The notes beneath the pieces were generated by a model. The model saw only the letters and a list, made by a program, of their open reading frames with translations, ran no database searches and was not told the DNA's origin. This document shows positions 1-8,050 of a stretch of DNA of 64,000 nt, piece after piece; the first letter of the stretch is position 1, and every line of letters begins with the position of its first letter. Source of the stretch: Chromobacterium sinusclupearum (GTDB taxonomy: Bacteria; Pseudomonadota; Gammaproteobacteria; Burkholderiales; Chromobacteriaceae); assembly GCF_002902845.1 (NCBI RefSeq), contig NZ_PPTF01000078.1, positions 40,248-104,247 on the forward strand. The letters run 5' to 3'. A program made the translations under genes and the position numbers.

Positions 1-1
1 G

Positions 2-63
2 GCCAAAATCTAAATAGACCGCAAAGCCGCCAAAACCAAGGATTTGGCGGCTTTTTTCATTCC
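2..63. repeat. attL-side direct repeat, overlapping a terminator-like hairpin
   Basis: The 62 bp match 38445-38506 at 59 of 62 positions with no gaps. The repeat contains a 12-bp stem (23-34 pairing with 43-54) followed by a T run, so the attachment sequence doubles as an intrinsic terminator of whatever lies upstream of the window. No tRNA gene is visible inside the window. The match may extend left of position 1, so the crossover core is unknown. Confidence 0.8.
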
Positions 64-127
64 ATCCCGGTTCGGGCTGGAACAGTGACAACCGGGGGTG
101 TCACGGGGTACATTTGGGGGGATAACA

Positions 128-151
128 GGGGGTATCTGAAGAAATACCCCC
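128..151. promoter_or_regulatory. Candidate integrase arm-type sites, left end
   Basis: An inverted pair GGGGGTAT / ATACCCCC with an 8-nt spacer lies 20 bp before the integrase ATG. The same GGGGTAT word occurs twice near the right end (38338-38345 and 38351-38357). Repeated short words near both ends of an integrative element fit arm-type binding sites of a tyrosine integrase; this is inference. Confidence 0.45.
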
Positions 152-170
152 GCTCCTCCGAGGTGAACAC

Positions 171-1427
171 ATGCCGCTAACCAAACTGGAAATAGACCGA
201 ATCACACCGGGCGAAAAACAAGTCAAAGTCACGGATGGTCTAGGCCTTTACTTGCTGGTCATGCCCAATGGCGCAAAATACTGGCGCCTGAAATACCGTT
301 TTGCAGGCAAGGAAAAGGTTCTTGCCCTGGGTGTTTATCCCGAAGTGTCGCTCAAGGAAGCGCGGCTGAAGCGAGATGAGGCACGCCGCCTGCTGACTCA
401 GGGCGAAGACCCAGGCGAACAAAAAAAGAAGAACGCGCGCAAGCAGCTGATCGAGACATCCTCTACTTTCAAAGCCATCGCCCAGGAATGGTGGAACAAG
501 ATGTCTGCCGAATGGGCACCCACTCATGCGTCAGGGGTCTGGCGCTCACTGGAAATCCACCTTTTCCCCACGCTTGGCGACCGCCCGATCCGTGACATCA
601 GCGCAATGGACTTGCTGCTCGTCCTGCAGTCCGTTGAAAAGCAGGGACTTCACGACACAGCAAACCGGCTCCGTGAACGCTGCAATGCCATATGGCGTAG
701 AGCGGTCAAAACAGGCCGCGCCGCAGCCAACCCTGCAGCAGACCTTGCTGGCGAACTGATCACGCCCATCACAAAGCCACAGCCATCCTTAACGCGCGAG
801 GAGTTGCCAGCCTTCCTGGCTGCCTTGGCCACCAACGAACACATCACGCTGCAAACCAAATACTTGATCAAGCTCGTTATGATCTGCTTCACCCGGATTG
901 GTGAAACGGTCCAGGCGAAATGGGATGACTTCGATCTGGATAAAGCCATTTGGACCATCCCGCCGGAAACACGAAAGCTGAAGCGAGCGCTCAAAGCCGC
1001 CGCCGCGCCCCACATCGTCCCTCTTCCATCCCAAGCGGTAGATATCCTGAGGCAGTTGCATATGCACCGCGTAGAAGGAAATGATTTCGTCTTCCCCAGC
1101 TTCTTCTATCGCGGCCGGCACATGAGCAAGACCACACTGCTCAAGGCCTTCGAACGCATGGGGTATAGCGGCAAAAATACGGAGAATGGGCATGTCGTCA
1201 CTCATGGTTTCCGTGCAACCGCCTCCACCATTCTGAATGAAGCCGGCTTCAACCCCGACGCCATCGAGCGGCAGCTGTCGCACAAGGAACCCAACCAAGT
1301 GCGGGCCGCCTACAATCGCGCTCAATACATGGAAGAGCGCCGGACCATGCTGCAAAGCTGGGCCGACTACCTCGACAAAGTCGAACAAGGGGGAGACACC
1401 ACGCTGCTGGCTGCCATGCATGCATAG
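171..1427 (+). CDS. int: Tyrosine recombinase (P4/P2-type prophage integrase)
   Basis: Catalyses site-specific integration and excision of the prophage. The 418-residue protein has an N-terminal arm-binding DUF4102 domain (about 1-90), a core-binding domain (about 95-195) and a catalytic domain. The expected catalytic residues are visible: R242 in FTRIGE, H345 and R348 in THGFRAT, H371 in LSHKE and Y381 in AAYNRA. The ATG follows a purine-rich GAGGTG. It lies 107 bp inside the left direct repeat, as expected for an integrase next to its own att site. A decayed fragment of a related gene lies beyond the right repeat. Confidence 0.95.
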   Translation: MPLTKLEIDRITPGEKQVKVTDGLGLYLLVMPNGAKYWRLKYRFAGKEKVLALGVYPEVSLKEARLKRDEARRLLTQGEDPGEQKKKNARKQLIETSSTFKAIAQEWWNKMSAEWAPTHASGVWRSLEIHLFPTLGDRPIRDISAMDLLLVLQSVEKQGLHDTANRLRERCNAIWRRAVKTGRAAANPAADLAGELITPITKPQPSLTREELPAFLAALATNEHITLQTKYLIKLVMICFTRIGETVQAKWDDFDLDKAIWTIPPETRKLKRALKAAAAPHIVPLPSQAVDILRQLHMHRVEGNDFVFPSFFYRGRHMSKTTLLKAFERMGYSGKNTENGHVVTHGFRATASTILNEAGFNPDAIERQLSHKEPNQVRAAYNRAQYMEERRTMLQSWADYLDKVEQGGDTTLLAAMHA

Positions 1428-1621
1428 CGCGCATGAAAGCGCATGAATGCCGGCACCCTGCCAGCTGCCGCGAGCGGCACGCCTGGGGCGTTTGCGGGGC
1501 ATTCGTGCGTGTGCATGATTTCCCGCACATGAAGCGCGGGGGCGAGGCGGGGCTTCGATGGCGCGCGCTGGGGGCTGGTAGGCTCCTGGCTGGGTTGCCA
1601 CCCTCTTGGCCATGGTCTAAT

Positions 1622-1641
1622 TTGAATTGGTACAAATTCAA
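1622..1641. promoter_or_regulatory. Perfect hyphenated palindrome upstream of a small CDS (possible operator)
   Basis: TTGAATT-GGTACA-AATTCAA is a perfect 7-bp inverted repeat with a 6-bp spacer, ending 10 bp before the ATG at 1652. Its position fits an operator controlling the following genes. No cognate repressor is identified. Confidence 0.4.
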
Positions 1642-1651
1642 GCGTAAGACC

Positions 1652-1999
1652 ATGAGCCAACCCGCAATCCAACAGCTATCTGATCGCGTCGACTGGGCCT
1701 TGCAGGCATTGAAAAGCGGCCAGCCACGCCTGATCGATGCGAAGATACTGACGCGCGAGTTCCGCAACATTACGGTCAGCCAGACGACTGACCTCTTCCC
1801 CGCCGATCCGCACTTTGCCCAGCACCTCGCCGGCAGATTACATGTCATTCAAGAGCTGGAACATGCCCTGGACCAGCTGCATAGAATCGGCGTGGCGCAA
1901 GAAACCCGGCTGCGTGATATCCCATGCTTAGATACTGCGCTGCGTTACAGCCTGAACGCCATAGCCGCCAACCAGCCTGGAGGTATCTCATTCAGGTAG
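1652..1999 (+). CDS. Hypothetical protein, 115 aa, prophage accessory gene
   Basis: The 115-residue soluble protein begins MSQPAIQQLSDRVDWALQAL and appears mostly helical. No family was recognised. The frame is open further upstream (to 1433), but the extension is Arg/Cys/Pro-rich like non-coding GC-rich DNA, so the ATG right after the palindrome at 1622-1641 was chosen; the ribosome-binding site there is weak. The gene lies between the integrase and the PAAR effector module. It could be an accessory regulator, but nothing shows this. Confidence 0.55.
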   Translation: MSQPAIQQLSDRVDWALQALKSGQPRLIDAKILTREFRNITVSQTTDLFPADPHFAQHLAGRLHVIQELEHALDQLHRIGVAQETRLRDIPCLDTALRYSLNAIAANQPGGISFR

Positions 2000-2004
2000 G
2001 CGAT

Positions 2005-2029
2005 GCCCGCACATGCCAAAGGTGCGGGC
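2005..2029. other. Stem-loop without a U tract
   Basis: GCCCGCAC / GTGCGGGC form an 8-bp stem with a 9-nt loop just after the 115-aa CDS. The + strand continues with AAAAAC rather than T, so it is not a classical terminator in that direction. It may be an mRNA end-stabilising hairpin. Confidence 0.35.
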
Positions 2030-2106
2030 AAAAACTTGCTGCACTGTCGGACAGCTGTCCAAATTAGATTTTGTTCATACAATCTGAGTTTTGCCTTGTT
2101 ATCCAT

Positions 2107-2658
2107 ATGAAGCGAGTCATTCGGATAGGCGACCCCACTGACCATGGTGGAAGTGTGACGAGCGCCAGCAGCACAACAAGCATGTTCGGCAAGGCCGTGG
2201 CATTGGTAGGCGACAGCGTCAGTTGCCCAAAGCAAGGTCACGTGGGCTGTGTAATTGTGGAGGGCGACCCGTCGTGGACAATCGGCGGAAAAGGCGTAGC
2301 CCTCGAAGGTCACACTGTCAGTTGTGGCGCAAAGCTGATTTCGACCATGGGGGAAGTTGGCCGGGATTACGAGAGCAGCAAAGCGTCCTTCACTCTTCCT
2401 GCTATGCCATTGTTCCCGGTTCCTGGTGACACCACCGCAAAATACGGCCGCCGGTTTGTGCTGGCAGACTCTGAAACCGGCCGGCCGCTTGCGAATCGCA
2501 CGTATACGGTTACACACCCGGATGGCAGAGTCGAAAACGGTACAACCGATGGCGACGGCTATACCCAGCCCATCGAAGCGGAAGAAGCAGGCGCAGTCTC
2601 AATTCATGCGGGTTTTATGGCCCCTGCGACTGACTTCGACAAGGAACATCTCGCATGA
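2107..2658 (+). CDS. PAAR-domain protein with transthyretin-like C-terminal extension (T6SS spike tip)
   Basis: PAAR proteins cap the VgrG spike of type VI secretion systems and recruit effectors. Residues about 1-90 show the Gly-rich PAAR pattern (IGDPTDHGG, VALVGDSVSC, HTVSCGAKL). The last 60-70 residues (GRPLANRTYTVTHPDGRVEN and the following DGDG) resemble the transthyretin-like sandwich often fused to PAAR proteins. The frame runs 12 codons further upstream, but MKRVIRIGD at 2107 is the usual PAAR start. Its stop overlaps the amidase ATG (ATGA), so the two are translationally coupled. No T6SS structural gene is in the window, so the apparatus must be elsewhere. Confidence 0.8.
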   Translation: MKRVIRIGDPTDHGGSVTSASSTTSMFGKAVALVGDSVSCPKQGHVGCVIVEGDPSWTIGGKGVALEGHTVSCGAKLISTMGEVGRDYESSKASFTLPAMPLFPVPGDTTAKYGRRFVLADSETGRPLANRTYTVTHPDGRVENGTTDGDGYTQPIEAEEAGAVSIHAGFMAPATDFDKEHLA

Positions 2659-3374
2659 CCAAAACCTACGAAACAAAAGCCCAATTGGTCCAGGCGGTCA
2701 ACGGCACCATCCCAACCACGGTTATCACCATCAACGACCGAGCCGCCACGCGCGAAGCAATCATCACAGCCACCCGCCGCAAGGGCATGGACTTCGTGCC
2801 TCGGTCAGACTGGGCCGCTCACAAGAACCGTTCAGACAAGATGGTAGACGACTGGAACTACACGCAGATCGCCATTCACCACGCGGGCCGAAGCTTTTCA
2901 TGCGGACCAGCAGCATTGCAGCTGCAGCAAATCCAAGAGATGCAGATGGACAAGCCGAAGGCTGCAGCTGACGATATTGGATACCATTACGCAATCGATT
3001 GCTTTGGCACTGTGTATGAAGGCCGCGACATCCGCTTCAAGGGGGAGCACGTCCACAAGTACAACACCGGCGTCATCGGCATTGTGCTGCTGGAGAATCT
3101 CACCACACCTGAAGAGGGCGGCGACACGGTAGCCAAGGCGCGAACAGCCCTCGAAGCCATCGGGATGAATCAGACACCGTCAGTTCCCGCAGCCCAAGGC
3201 GAGACGCTGGAAAAGTTCGTTTCGATCCTCAAGCAATACTTCAACATCGCAAAGCTGGGCGGCCACCGTGAATTCCCCGGCCAATTGGGCGAGGGCAAAA
3301 TCTGTCCCGGTAACATCGGCCTGGCATTCGTTCACACGCTACGCGCCAAGACAGGCCTTGCGGCTCCCGGTTAA
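2655..3374 (+). CDS. Amidase_2/PGRP-fold N-acetylmuramoyl-L-alanine amidase, likely T6SS effector
   Basis: Predicted to cleave the amide bond between N-acetylmuramic acid and the stem peptide. Residues about 45-225 match a T7-lysozyme-like amidase: His75 in IAIHHAG, His204 in GGHRE and Cys217 in GKICPG are the zinc ligands. Lys215 sits two before the Cys, as in T7 lysozyme, which favours true lytic activity. There is no signal peptide, so it needs another route to the periplasm. Coupling to a PAAR gene upstream and a small membrane protein downstream gives the T6SS effector reading. It is not the phage endolysin, which is at 11253-12044. Confidence 0.8.
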   Translation: MTKTYETKAQLVQAVNGTIPTTVITINDRAATREAIITATRRKGMDFVPRSDWAAHKNRSDKMVDDWNYTQIAIHHAGRSFSCGPAALQLQQIQEMQMDKPKAAADDIGYHYAIDCFGTVYEGRDIRFKGEHVHKYNTGVIGIVLLENLTTPEEGGDTVAKARTALEAIGMNQTPSVPAAQGETLEKFVSILKQYFNIAKLGGHREFPGQLGEGKICPGNIGLAFVHTLRAKTGLAAPG

Positions 3375-3392
3375 GCAGGAATTTGGATCAGC

Positions 3393-3713
3393 ATGAAACT
3401 TAAAGTGAACAAGTATGTGTCTTTGGCCGTCTGCCTCGGAGTGGCGCTATTGGTCTGGCTGTACGCAGGTTACTTCAACTCCTATCTGGATGAAGAAGTG
3501 CAGACACACTTCTTTCTGAAGAAGCACCCGACGTTCCAGGTCAAGTTCTACGACATGTATGCAACCGAGGCAGACGACAAACCGTTCGATCTGCTGGCGC
3601 CAGATGAGCGCAAAGAATACTTCGAATATTGTCACGCCAGATTCGGGATAGAATCAGACAGCAATACAGAGCTGACAAGGTGCAAAAAAATTACACCACC
3701 CTACTTGAAATAG
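3393..3713 (+). CDS. Small signal-anchored protein, putative immunity to the amidase
   Basis: The 106-residue protein has one hydrophobic segment near the N-terminus (about 9-28, VSLAVCLGVALLVWLYAG), then an acidic, aromatic-rich periplasmic domain with two cysteines (CHARFG and CKKIT). The gene starts 18 bp after the amidase stop on the same strand. Amidase effectors acting in the periplasm are normally paired with a periplasmic immunity protein, and position and topology fit. No sequence family was recognised. Confidence 0.55.
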   Translation: MKLKVNKYVSLAVCLGVALLVWLYAGYFNSYLDEEVQTHFFLKKHPTFQVKFYDMYATEADDKPFDLLAPDERKEYFEYCHARFGIESDSNTELTRCKKITPPYLK

Positions 3714-3722
3714 AGTCCGAGC

Positions 3723-4259
3723 ATGCCCCAGCGTCGTCTTACAGAAGAGCAAACCAAGTGTATCCGAACTGAGCTACTTGCAGCAGGAGCAGATAAAATC
3801 GCTGTTGCTGAAAAGTGGGGAATATCCATTTCAACAGTTAATCGAATCATCGCGGGTATCAGTCCTTACAGTTACCAAGCAAGGGCAACCGAGTCTCTGG
3901 TTCTTAATATGAGTGGACCCGCCTACCAAAAACGGGAAATCAGAGCCGGCCCTCCTCTCGACTATGTTAGTGAAAAGCTTGAAAGAGCATTAACAAGCCT
4001 TCACTATCAAATATTGACAGCCAATCGTAACGAAACTCCTCACGAGCTGTTCACACCGTTCTATCACTCAATCAATGCATTTGTAGCTTTGCACTGCATG
4101 CTTGATGATTGGGGAAAGGACTTTCGAGGACTTGTAGAACAACTGATTGAGATGGATGCCAAACAATTCGCAGACTGGGTGGAACTAGTAGCCAGTACAG
4201 GCTCAGTTACAGGCCATGCGCAACAAGGAAAAGAGCCATCCGAAGACAGCTCCTTTTGA
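3723..4259 (+). CDS. Helix-turn-helix-containing hypothetical protein
   Basis: The 178-residue protein has an N-terminal homeodomain-like helix-turn-helix (about 1-45, with AVAEKWGISISTVNRIIAG). A helical C-terminal part follows without recognisable motifs. It starts 9 bp after the putative immunity gene, so it may be cotranscribed with the effector module. It ends 10 bp before the portal gene, which runs toward it, and its base composition is lower in GC than the late genes, suggesting cargo. It could be a regulator of the module or an unrelated prophage gene. Confidence 0.55.
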   Translation: MPQRRLTEEQTKCIRTELLAAGADKIAVAEKWGISISTVNRIIAGISPYSYQARATESLVLNMSGPAYQKREIRAGPPLDYVSEKLERALTSLHYQILTANRNETPHELFTPFYHSINAFVALHCMLDDWGKDFRGLVEQLIEMDAKQFADWVELVASTGSVTGHAQQGKEPSEDSSF

Positions 4260-4268
4260 GGAAGAAAA

Positions 4269-5300
4269 CTAAACCCCAGTCATCGCCAACTGGTAAGTAT
4301 CAAAGTTAATCACCTCCTCGCCCAGCCAGTCGTTGACCTCCTGCAGCCGCAGTTGCAGCGGCTTGATCTCGTTTTCGTAGAACACGCCGGCCGCCTTGGG
4401 CGCGTCGCCAAAGCCGCCGACATTGCCGGGGATCACGCCCAAGAGCTGCGGCGGCACCCGGTGCGCGGCCAGCACGTCGTCGCGCGTCACGTTCTTGATG
4501 TTGAGGAATTCATCCTTCGCCGTCACTTCGCTGATCGGGAGCAGCTGCAATCCGTCCTTCTTGCCGTTGGGCGCGTACATGAACAGGTTGCGGAAGTTGC
4601 CCGGCCCTTTGCTGTCCTTCAACGCCTTGCGCAGGTTGTCGATGTCCTGCTCGTTGTTGGCGGCGTCGGTCATGTAGAGGATGAAACCGGCGTGCGAGCC
4701 GTTCAGATAATACTTGCGGCGGAACAGGGTAGCGGACTCATTCAGCCAGGCCGATTGCAGCGCGGCCAGGTATTCCGGCAGGCCGTACACCTCCTGATTG
4801 ATGTCAGCATCCATCAAGTGCAGCACCCGGCCGGCCAGCAGCTGCTCTTGATCGAAACCCGGCACCCACCAGAACCCGGCCAGGTCTTTGGCCCGGCGCA
4901 CATACTTGGCCCGCGCCGGCTTCAGCTCCATCACCCCGCCCAGCCGGTTGGTGATGGCCTGCAGGTAGGCATTGCCGAAAACCAGATAATCCATCAGCCA
5001 GGCCGAAAACGCCGACCGGCTCAGCAGCCTGTGCGGCTTGAAGGTGCTGACCAGCACATTGCGTTTCACCGTCAAGGCGCTGGCGTGGTGGACGTTGGCG
5101 CGCAGGCTACGCGCCAGGCCGTCCCAGCTCACCGGCGGCTCATACCAGCGGCCATTGTCCACGCATTGCAGATAGTCCATGAGTTCGCGCCGGTCCAGCA
5201 CCGGCACCGGCTCGCCAAAGGAAAACGCCAGCGGCGTGCTGGCGGGCGCCGGCGGCGTCGCCGGCTGATGGGCAAGGTGGCGGCTACGCGCTTTGGCCAT
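4269..5300 (-). CDS. Q: Phage portal protein (P2 gpQ family)
   Basis: Forms the dodecameric ring at one capsid vertex through which DNA is packaged and ejected. The 343-residue protein matches the PBSX/P2 gpQ portal family in length and hallmark segments, such as FSFGEPVPVLDRREL near the N-terminus, LFRRKYYLNGSHAGFILYMT and the C-terminal RVPPQLLGVIPGN. It is transcribed leftward with the terminase as in P2; the terminase stop and this ATG overlap in TAATG, so translation is coupled. Confidence 0.95.
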   Translation of the reverse strand: MAKARSRHLAHQPATPPAPASTPLAFSFGEPVPVLDRRELMDYLQCVDNGRWYEPPVSWDGLARSLRANVHHASALTVKRNVLVSTFKPHRLLSRSAFSAWLMDYLVFGNAYLQAITNRLGGVMELKPARAKYVRRAKDLAGFWWVPGFDQEQLLAGRVLHLMDADINQEVYGLPEYLAALQSAWLNESATLFRRKYYLNGSHAGFILYMTDAANNEQDIDNLRKALKDSKGPGNFRNLFMYAPNGKKDGLQLLPISEVTAKDEFLNIKNVTRDDVLAAHRVPPQLLGVIPGNVGGFGDAPKAAGVFYENEIKPLQLRLQEVNDWLGEEVINFDTYQLAMTGV

Positions 5301-7066
5301 TAGAAAATCTCCATGAAACTGGTATTGGTGGAAGTCGCGCCCTCAAGCGGCTCGTGCGCCAGGGCGTGCATGGTGGCCCACGCCAAGTCGGCGTGGCTGG
5401 TTTCTTCGGAGCGGCCGGCGGCGAAGGTAACGCCGCGCCCGCTGGGGGTAGAGGTTTTCTTGATCGACAGGAAGGCGGCGGCGATGTCGTTGTGGCTGGC
5501 GTCAAACGCCAGCCGGCCGCTGTTGATCACGTCCAGCGCCTTCAGCACCAGACGGGTTTTCACTTCCACGCTGTAGCTGATCGCCACCGCGTCCGGCCGG
5601 AACTGCTTCACCAGCTGATAGACGCCCGTGCCCAGGCCGGAGGTGTCGATGCCGATGTATTCCACGTTGTAGCGCTGGGTTTGCTGGCGGATGAAATCGG
5701 CCTGCTTGGCAAAGTCCATGCCCTTGAACTGCGACCGCTCCAAGATGCGGAACTTGCCGCCCGGCACGGCCGGCGGCGCCAGCACCACCAACGCCGCGCT
5801 GTCGCCGGTGTGGCTGGGGTCATAGCCGAGCCAGACGGGGCGATGGCCAAACGGCCGCGCGGCGAAGGGCTTGAAGTCGTCCCACTCGGCCCAGGCGTCC
5901 ACCATCGCCCGCTGCAGCGCGGCAAACGAAAACACGCTGGCGCCGTCGTCAATGAACTGGCACATGAACAGCTGCAGAAACTCTTCCGGGCTGTACTCCA
6001 GCCGCAGCTGGTCGATGTCGAACAGATCGCAGCCGCCGGCCAGGGCGTCGATGATGGTGACGATCTGGCGCCAGCGGCCATCCGGGCCGCGCACGCCGCC
6101 GGCCAGCGCCTGGTGCGACACGTCCAGCTTGATGTGCTCCGCCTTGGGCCGGCCGCGGTTGAAATGCTCGCCAGTCCATACCTTGAATCCCTCGTGGGAC
6201 ATGGCAGATGGCGTCGAGAAATAGGTTTGCCGGTACATCTTCTGGCTGGCCATGCCGCTGGCCAGCTTGCGCAGCTCCAGAAAGCGCGGAATCCAGAAAT
6301 ATTCATCCACATACAAATCACCATGGCGGCCCTGGGCGGTGCGGCTGTTCGTGCCCAGGAATGACAGCTCCGCGCCGTTGGGCAGCTTGATGACTTCGCC
6401 CTTCAGCTCTACGCCGGTGACGTTCTTCACGAAGTCGCAGATGTAACTACGGAACTGGAACGCCTGGGCCTTGGAAGCGGACAGGAAGATCTGATTGCGC
6501 CCGGTCTCCAGCGCGGTAATCAGCGCCTCATGGGCGAAATAGTAAGTGGCGCCGATCTGCCGGCTTTTGAGGATGTCGCGGATGCGCTCTTGCTGCCCTG
6601 CCCTGTACCAGTGCTTTTGATACTCGAACATGCCATCAAGGAAGGCCGCCACCAGCTGCGCCTGGTGCTCGTCGGTTATCGGGTTACGTTCCGGCTGGCG
6701 CTTAGGCTTGGCGTTGCGGTTGGCGAGGTTCGGGTTTAGGTCGGACTCTTTGCCGGTCTGGCTGTACTTGCCCACCCGCGCCAGGCGTTCTACCTGGCGG
6801 CCCAGCAAGTCGATTTCCTTGAAATCCTTCCCCTCCTTGTCCTCCTTCAAGATCAGCTGCTGCATCCGCGTTTCGATGGTGGAGGCGATGCGGTCGGCCG
6901 GATCGGAATCGTCCCAGGTATCGCGCCGCTTCCAGCTATGCACCGTCGCCGGCTTCACGCCCACATGCTCGGCAATGCGCGCCACGCGCCAGCCCTGCCA
7001 ATACAAGGCGCGGGCCAGGCGGCGCGGGTCTAGGTCCAGCTCGGCGATAAGGGTTTGAGTATCCAT
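5300..7066 (-). CDS. P: Terminase large subunit (P2 gpP family)
   Basis: ATPase and endonuclease that cuts cos and pumps DNA into the procapsid. The 588 residues match P2 gpP in length. An N-terminal helix-turn-helix is visible (RVARIAEHVGVKPATVHSWK), then the ATPase region (KSRQIGATYYFAHEA and the acidic LYVDEYFW) and the nuclease domain with LGYDPSHTGDSAALVVL and IGIDTSG. The frame is open 82 codons further upstream, but that extension is low-quality sequence and runs across the intergenic region shared with gene O. MDTQTLIAEL at 7066 is the natural start. Confidence 0.95.
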   Translation of the reverse strand: MDTQTLIAELDLDPRRLARALYWQGWRVARIAEHVGVKPATVHSWKRRDTWDDSDPADRIASTIETRMQQLILKEDKEGKDFKEIDLLGRQVERLARVGKYSQTGKESDLNPNLANRNAKPKRQPERNPITDEHQAQLVAAFLDGMFEYQKHWYRAGQQERIRDILKSRQIGATYYFAHEALITALETGRNQIFLSASKAQAFQFRSYICDFVKNVTGVELKGEVIKLPNGAELSFLGTNSRTAQGRHGDLYVDEYFWIPRFLELRKLASGMASQKMYRQTYFSTPSAMSHEGFKVWTGEHFNRGRPKAEHIKLDVSHQALAGGVRGPDGRWRQIVTIIDALAGGCDLFDIDQLRLEYSPEEFLQLFMCQFIDDGASVFSFAALQRAMVDAWAEWDDFKPFAARPFGHRPVWLGYDPSHTGDSAALVVLAPPAVPGGKFRILERSQFKGMDFAKQADFIRQQTQRYNVEYIGIDTSGLGTGVYQLVKQFRPDAVAISYSVEVKTRLVLKALDVINSGRLAFDASHNDIAAAFLSIKKTSTPSGRGVTFAAGRSEETSHADLAWATMHALAHEPLEGATSTNTSFMEIF

Positions 7067-7110
7067 GCCGGCAGTCTGCCGGCTTGTCCGGCGCACTTCT
7101 CCGACTGCCG

Positions 7111-7133
7111 GTTGTGCCCGCGCGCCATACAAC
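7111..7133. promoter_or_regulatory. Candidate Ogr-binding dyad between P and O
   Basis: GTTGT-N13-ACAAC lies in the divergent P/O intergenic region. Nearly the same sequence (GTTGTGCC...ATACAACA) occurs upstream of FI, and a one-mismatch version upstream of V. P2 late promoters carry a TGT-N12-ACA dyad bound by Ogr near -55, so these are the probable equivalents here. Its centre is 56 bp from the P start and 93 bp from the O start. Confidence 0.6.
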
Positions 7134-7214
7134 AGCCACCGCTCGACCCCGCCCCGCGCGGCCCGGAATATGGGCGCATCGCCACGACAGACACCCCACC
7201 GAGGACCGCAAACA

Positions 7215-8024
7215 ATGGCAAGCAAGGCAAAGAAATTCCGTGTCGCCACCGAAGGCGCCACCACCGACGGCCGCAACATCGAGCGCAGCTGGATTGAGCA
7301 AATGGCCGCCAACTACAACCCGAAAAAGTACGGCGCCCGCGTCAACCTGGAACACTTCAAGGGCTTGTTGCCCGATGGCCCGTTCAAGCGCTACGGCGAT
7401 GTCACCGCCCTGAGCGCGGAGCAGGTGGAAGACGGCAAGCTGGCGCTGTTCGCCATCATCGACCCCACCGACGATCTGGTCGCCCTAAGCAAGGCCCGCC
7501 AGAAGGTTTACACCTCCATCGAGGTGGACACCAATTTCACCGACACCGGCGAAGCCTATCTGGTCGGCCTGGCCATCACCGACGACCCAGCCAGCCTTGG
7601 CTGCGAAATGCTGGAATTCAGCGCCAAGGCCAAGTCCAGCCCGCTGGCCGCCCGCAAGGAAAAGCCGGACAACCTGTTCACCGCCGCCATCGAATTCACC
7701 CTGGAACTGGAAGACGACAGCGCCGGCGCGCTGGCCGGCTTCAGCGACAAGATCAAGGGCGTGCTGGGCAAATTCTCCAAACGCCAGGCCGCCGATACCG
7801 CCGAGCTGTCCGCCGCCGTGCAAACCATCGCCGAAAGCCAAGCCCAGGTGCTGGAGCAATTCAGCGGCGTAGCCCGCGCCGATGACGTGGCGCAGCTGCG
7901 CCAGGAATACGGCCAGCTCAAAACCGCCCACAACGAGCTGGTGGCCAAACTGAGCAGCCAGCCCACTACCCCTGCGCGCACTACCGCCACCGGCGGCAAT
8001 GCCGAAATCGTCACCGACTGCTGA
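7215..8024 (+). CDS. O: Capsid scaffolding protein / maturation protease (P2 gpO family)
   Basis: Directs procapsid assembly and processes capsid proteins. The 269-residue protein has the conserved gpO N-terminal region (KAKKFRVATEGATTDGRNIE, NPKKYGARVNLEHFKG). A long helical, Ala/Gln-rich C-terminal scaffold follows (about 190-255). The frame is open 50 codons further upstream into the shared promoter region, but MASKAKKF at 7215 is the family start. It is divergent from P and followed 26 bp later by the capsid gene. Confidence 0.93.
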   Translation: MASKAKKFRVATEGATTDGRNIERSWIEQMAANYNPKKYGARVNLEHFKGLLPDGPFKRYGDVTALSAEQVEDGKLALFAIIDPTDDLVALSKARQKVYTSIEVDTNFTDTGEAYLVGLAITDDPASLGCEMLEFSAKAKSSPLAARKEKPDNLFTAAIEFTLELEDDSAGALAGFSDKIKGVLGKFSKRQAADTAELSAAVQTIAESQAQVLEQFSGVARADDVAQLRQEYGQLKTAHNELVAKLSSQPTTPARTTATGGNAEIVTDC

Positions 8025-8050
8025 TCCCCCATACCCCGGAGCCACACCGC

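Noticed and set aside
1..63. tRNA gene at the attachment site
   Set aside because: No cloverleaf or TpsiC-like sequence is visible in either repeat or in its right flank; a tRNA left of the window cannot be excluded.
1433..1651. N-terminal extension of the 115-aa gene
   Set aside because: Arg/Cys/Trp/Pro-rich translation of non-coding DNA, and the operator-like palindrome would then be inside the gene.
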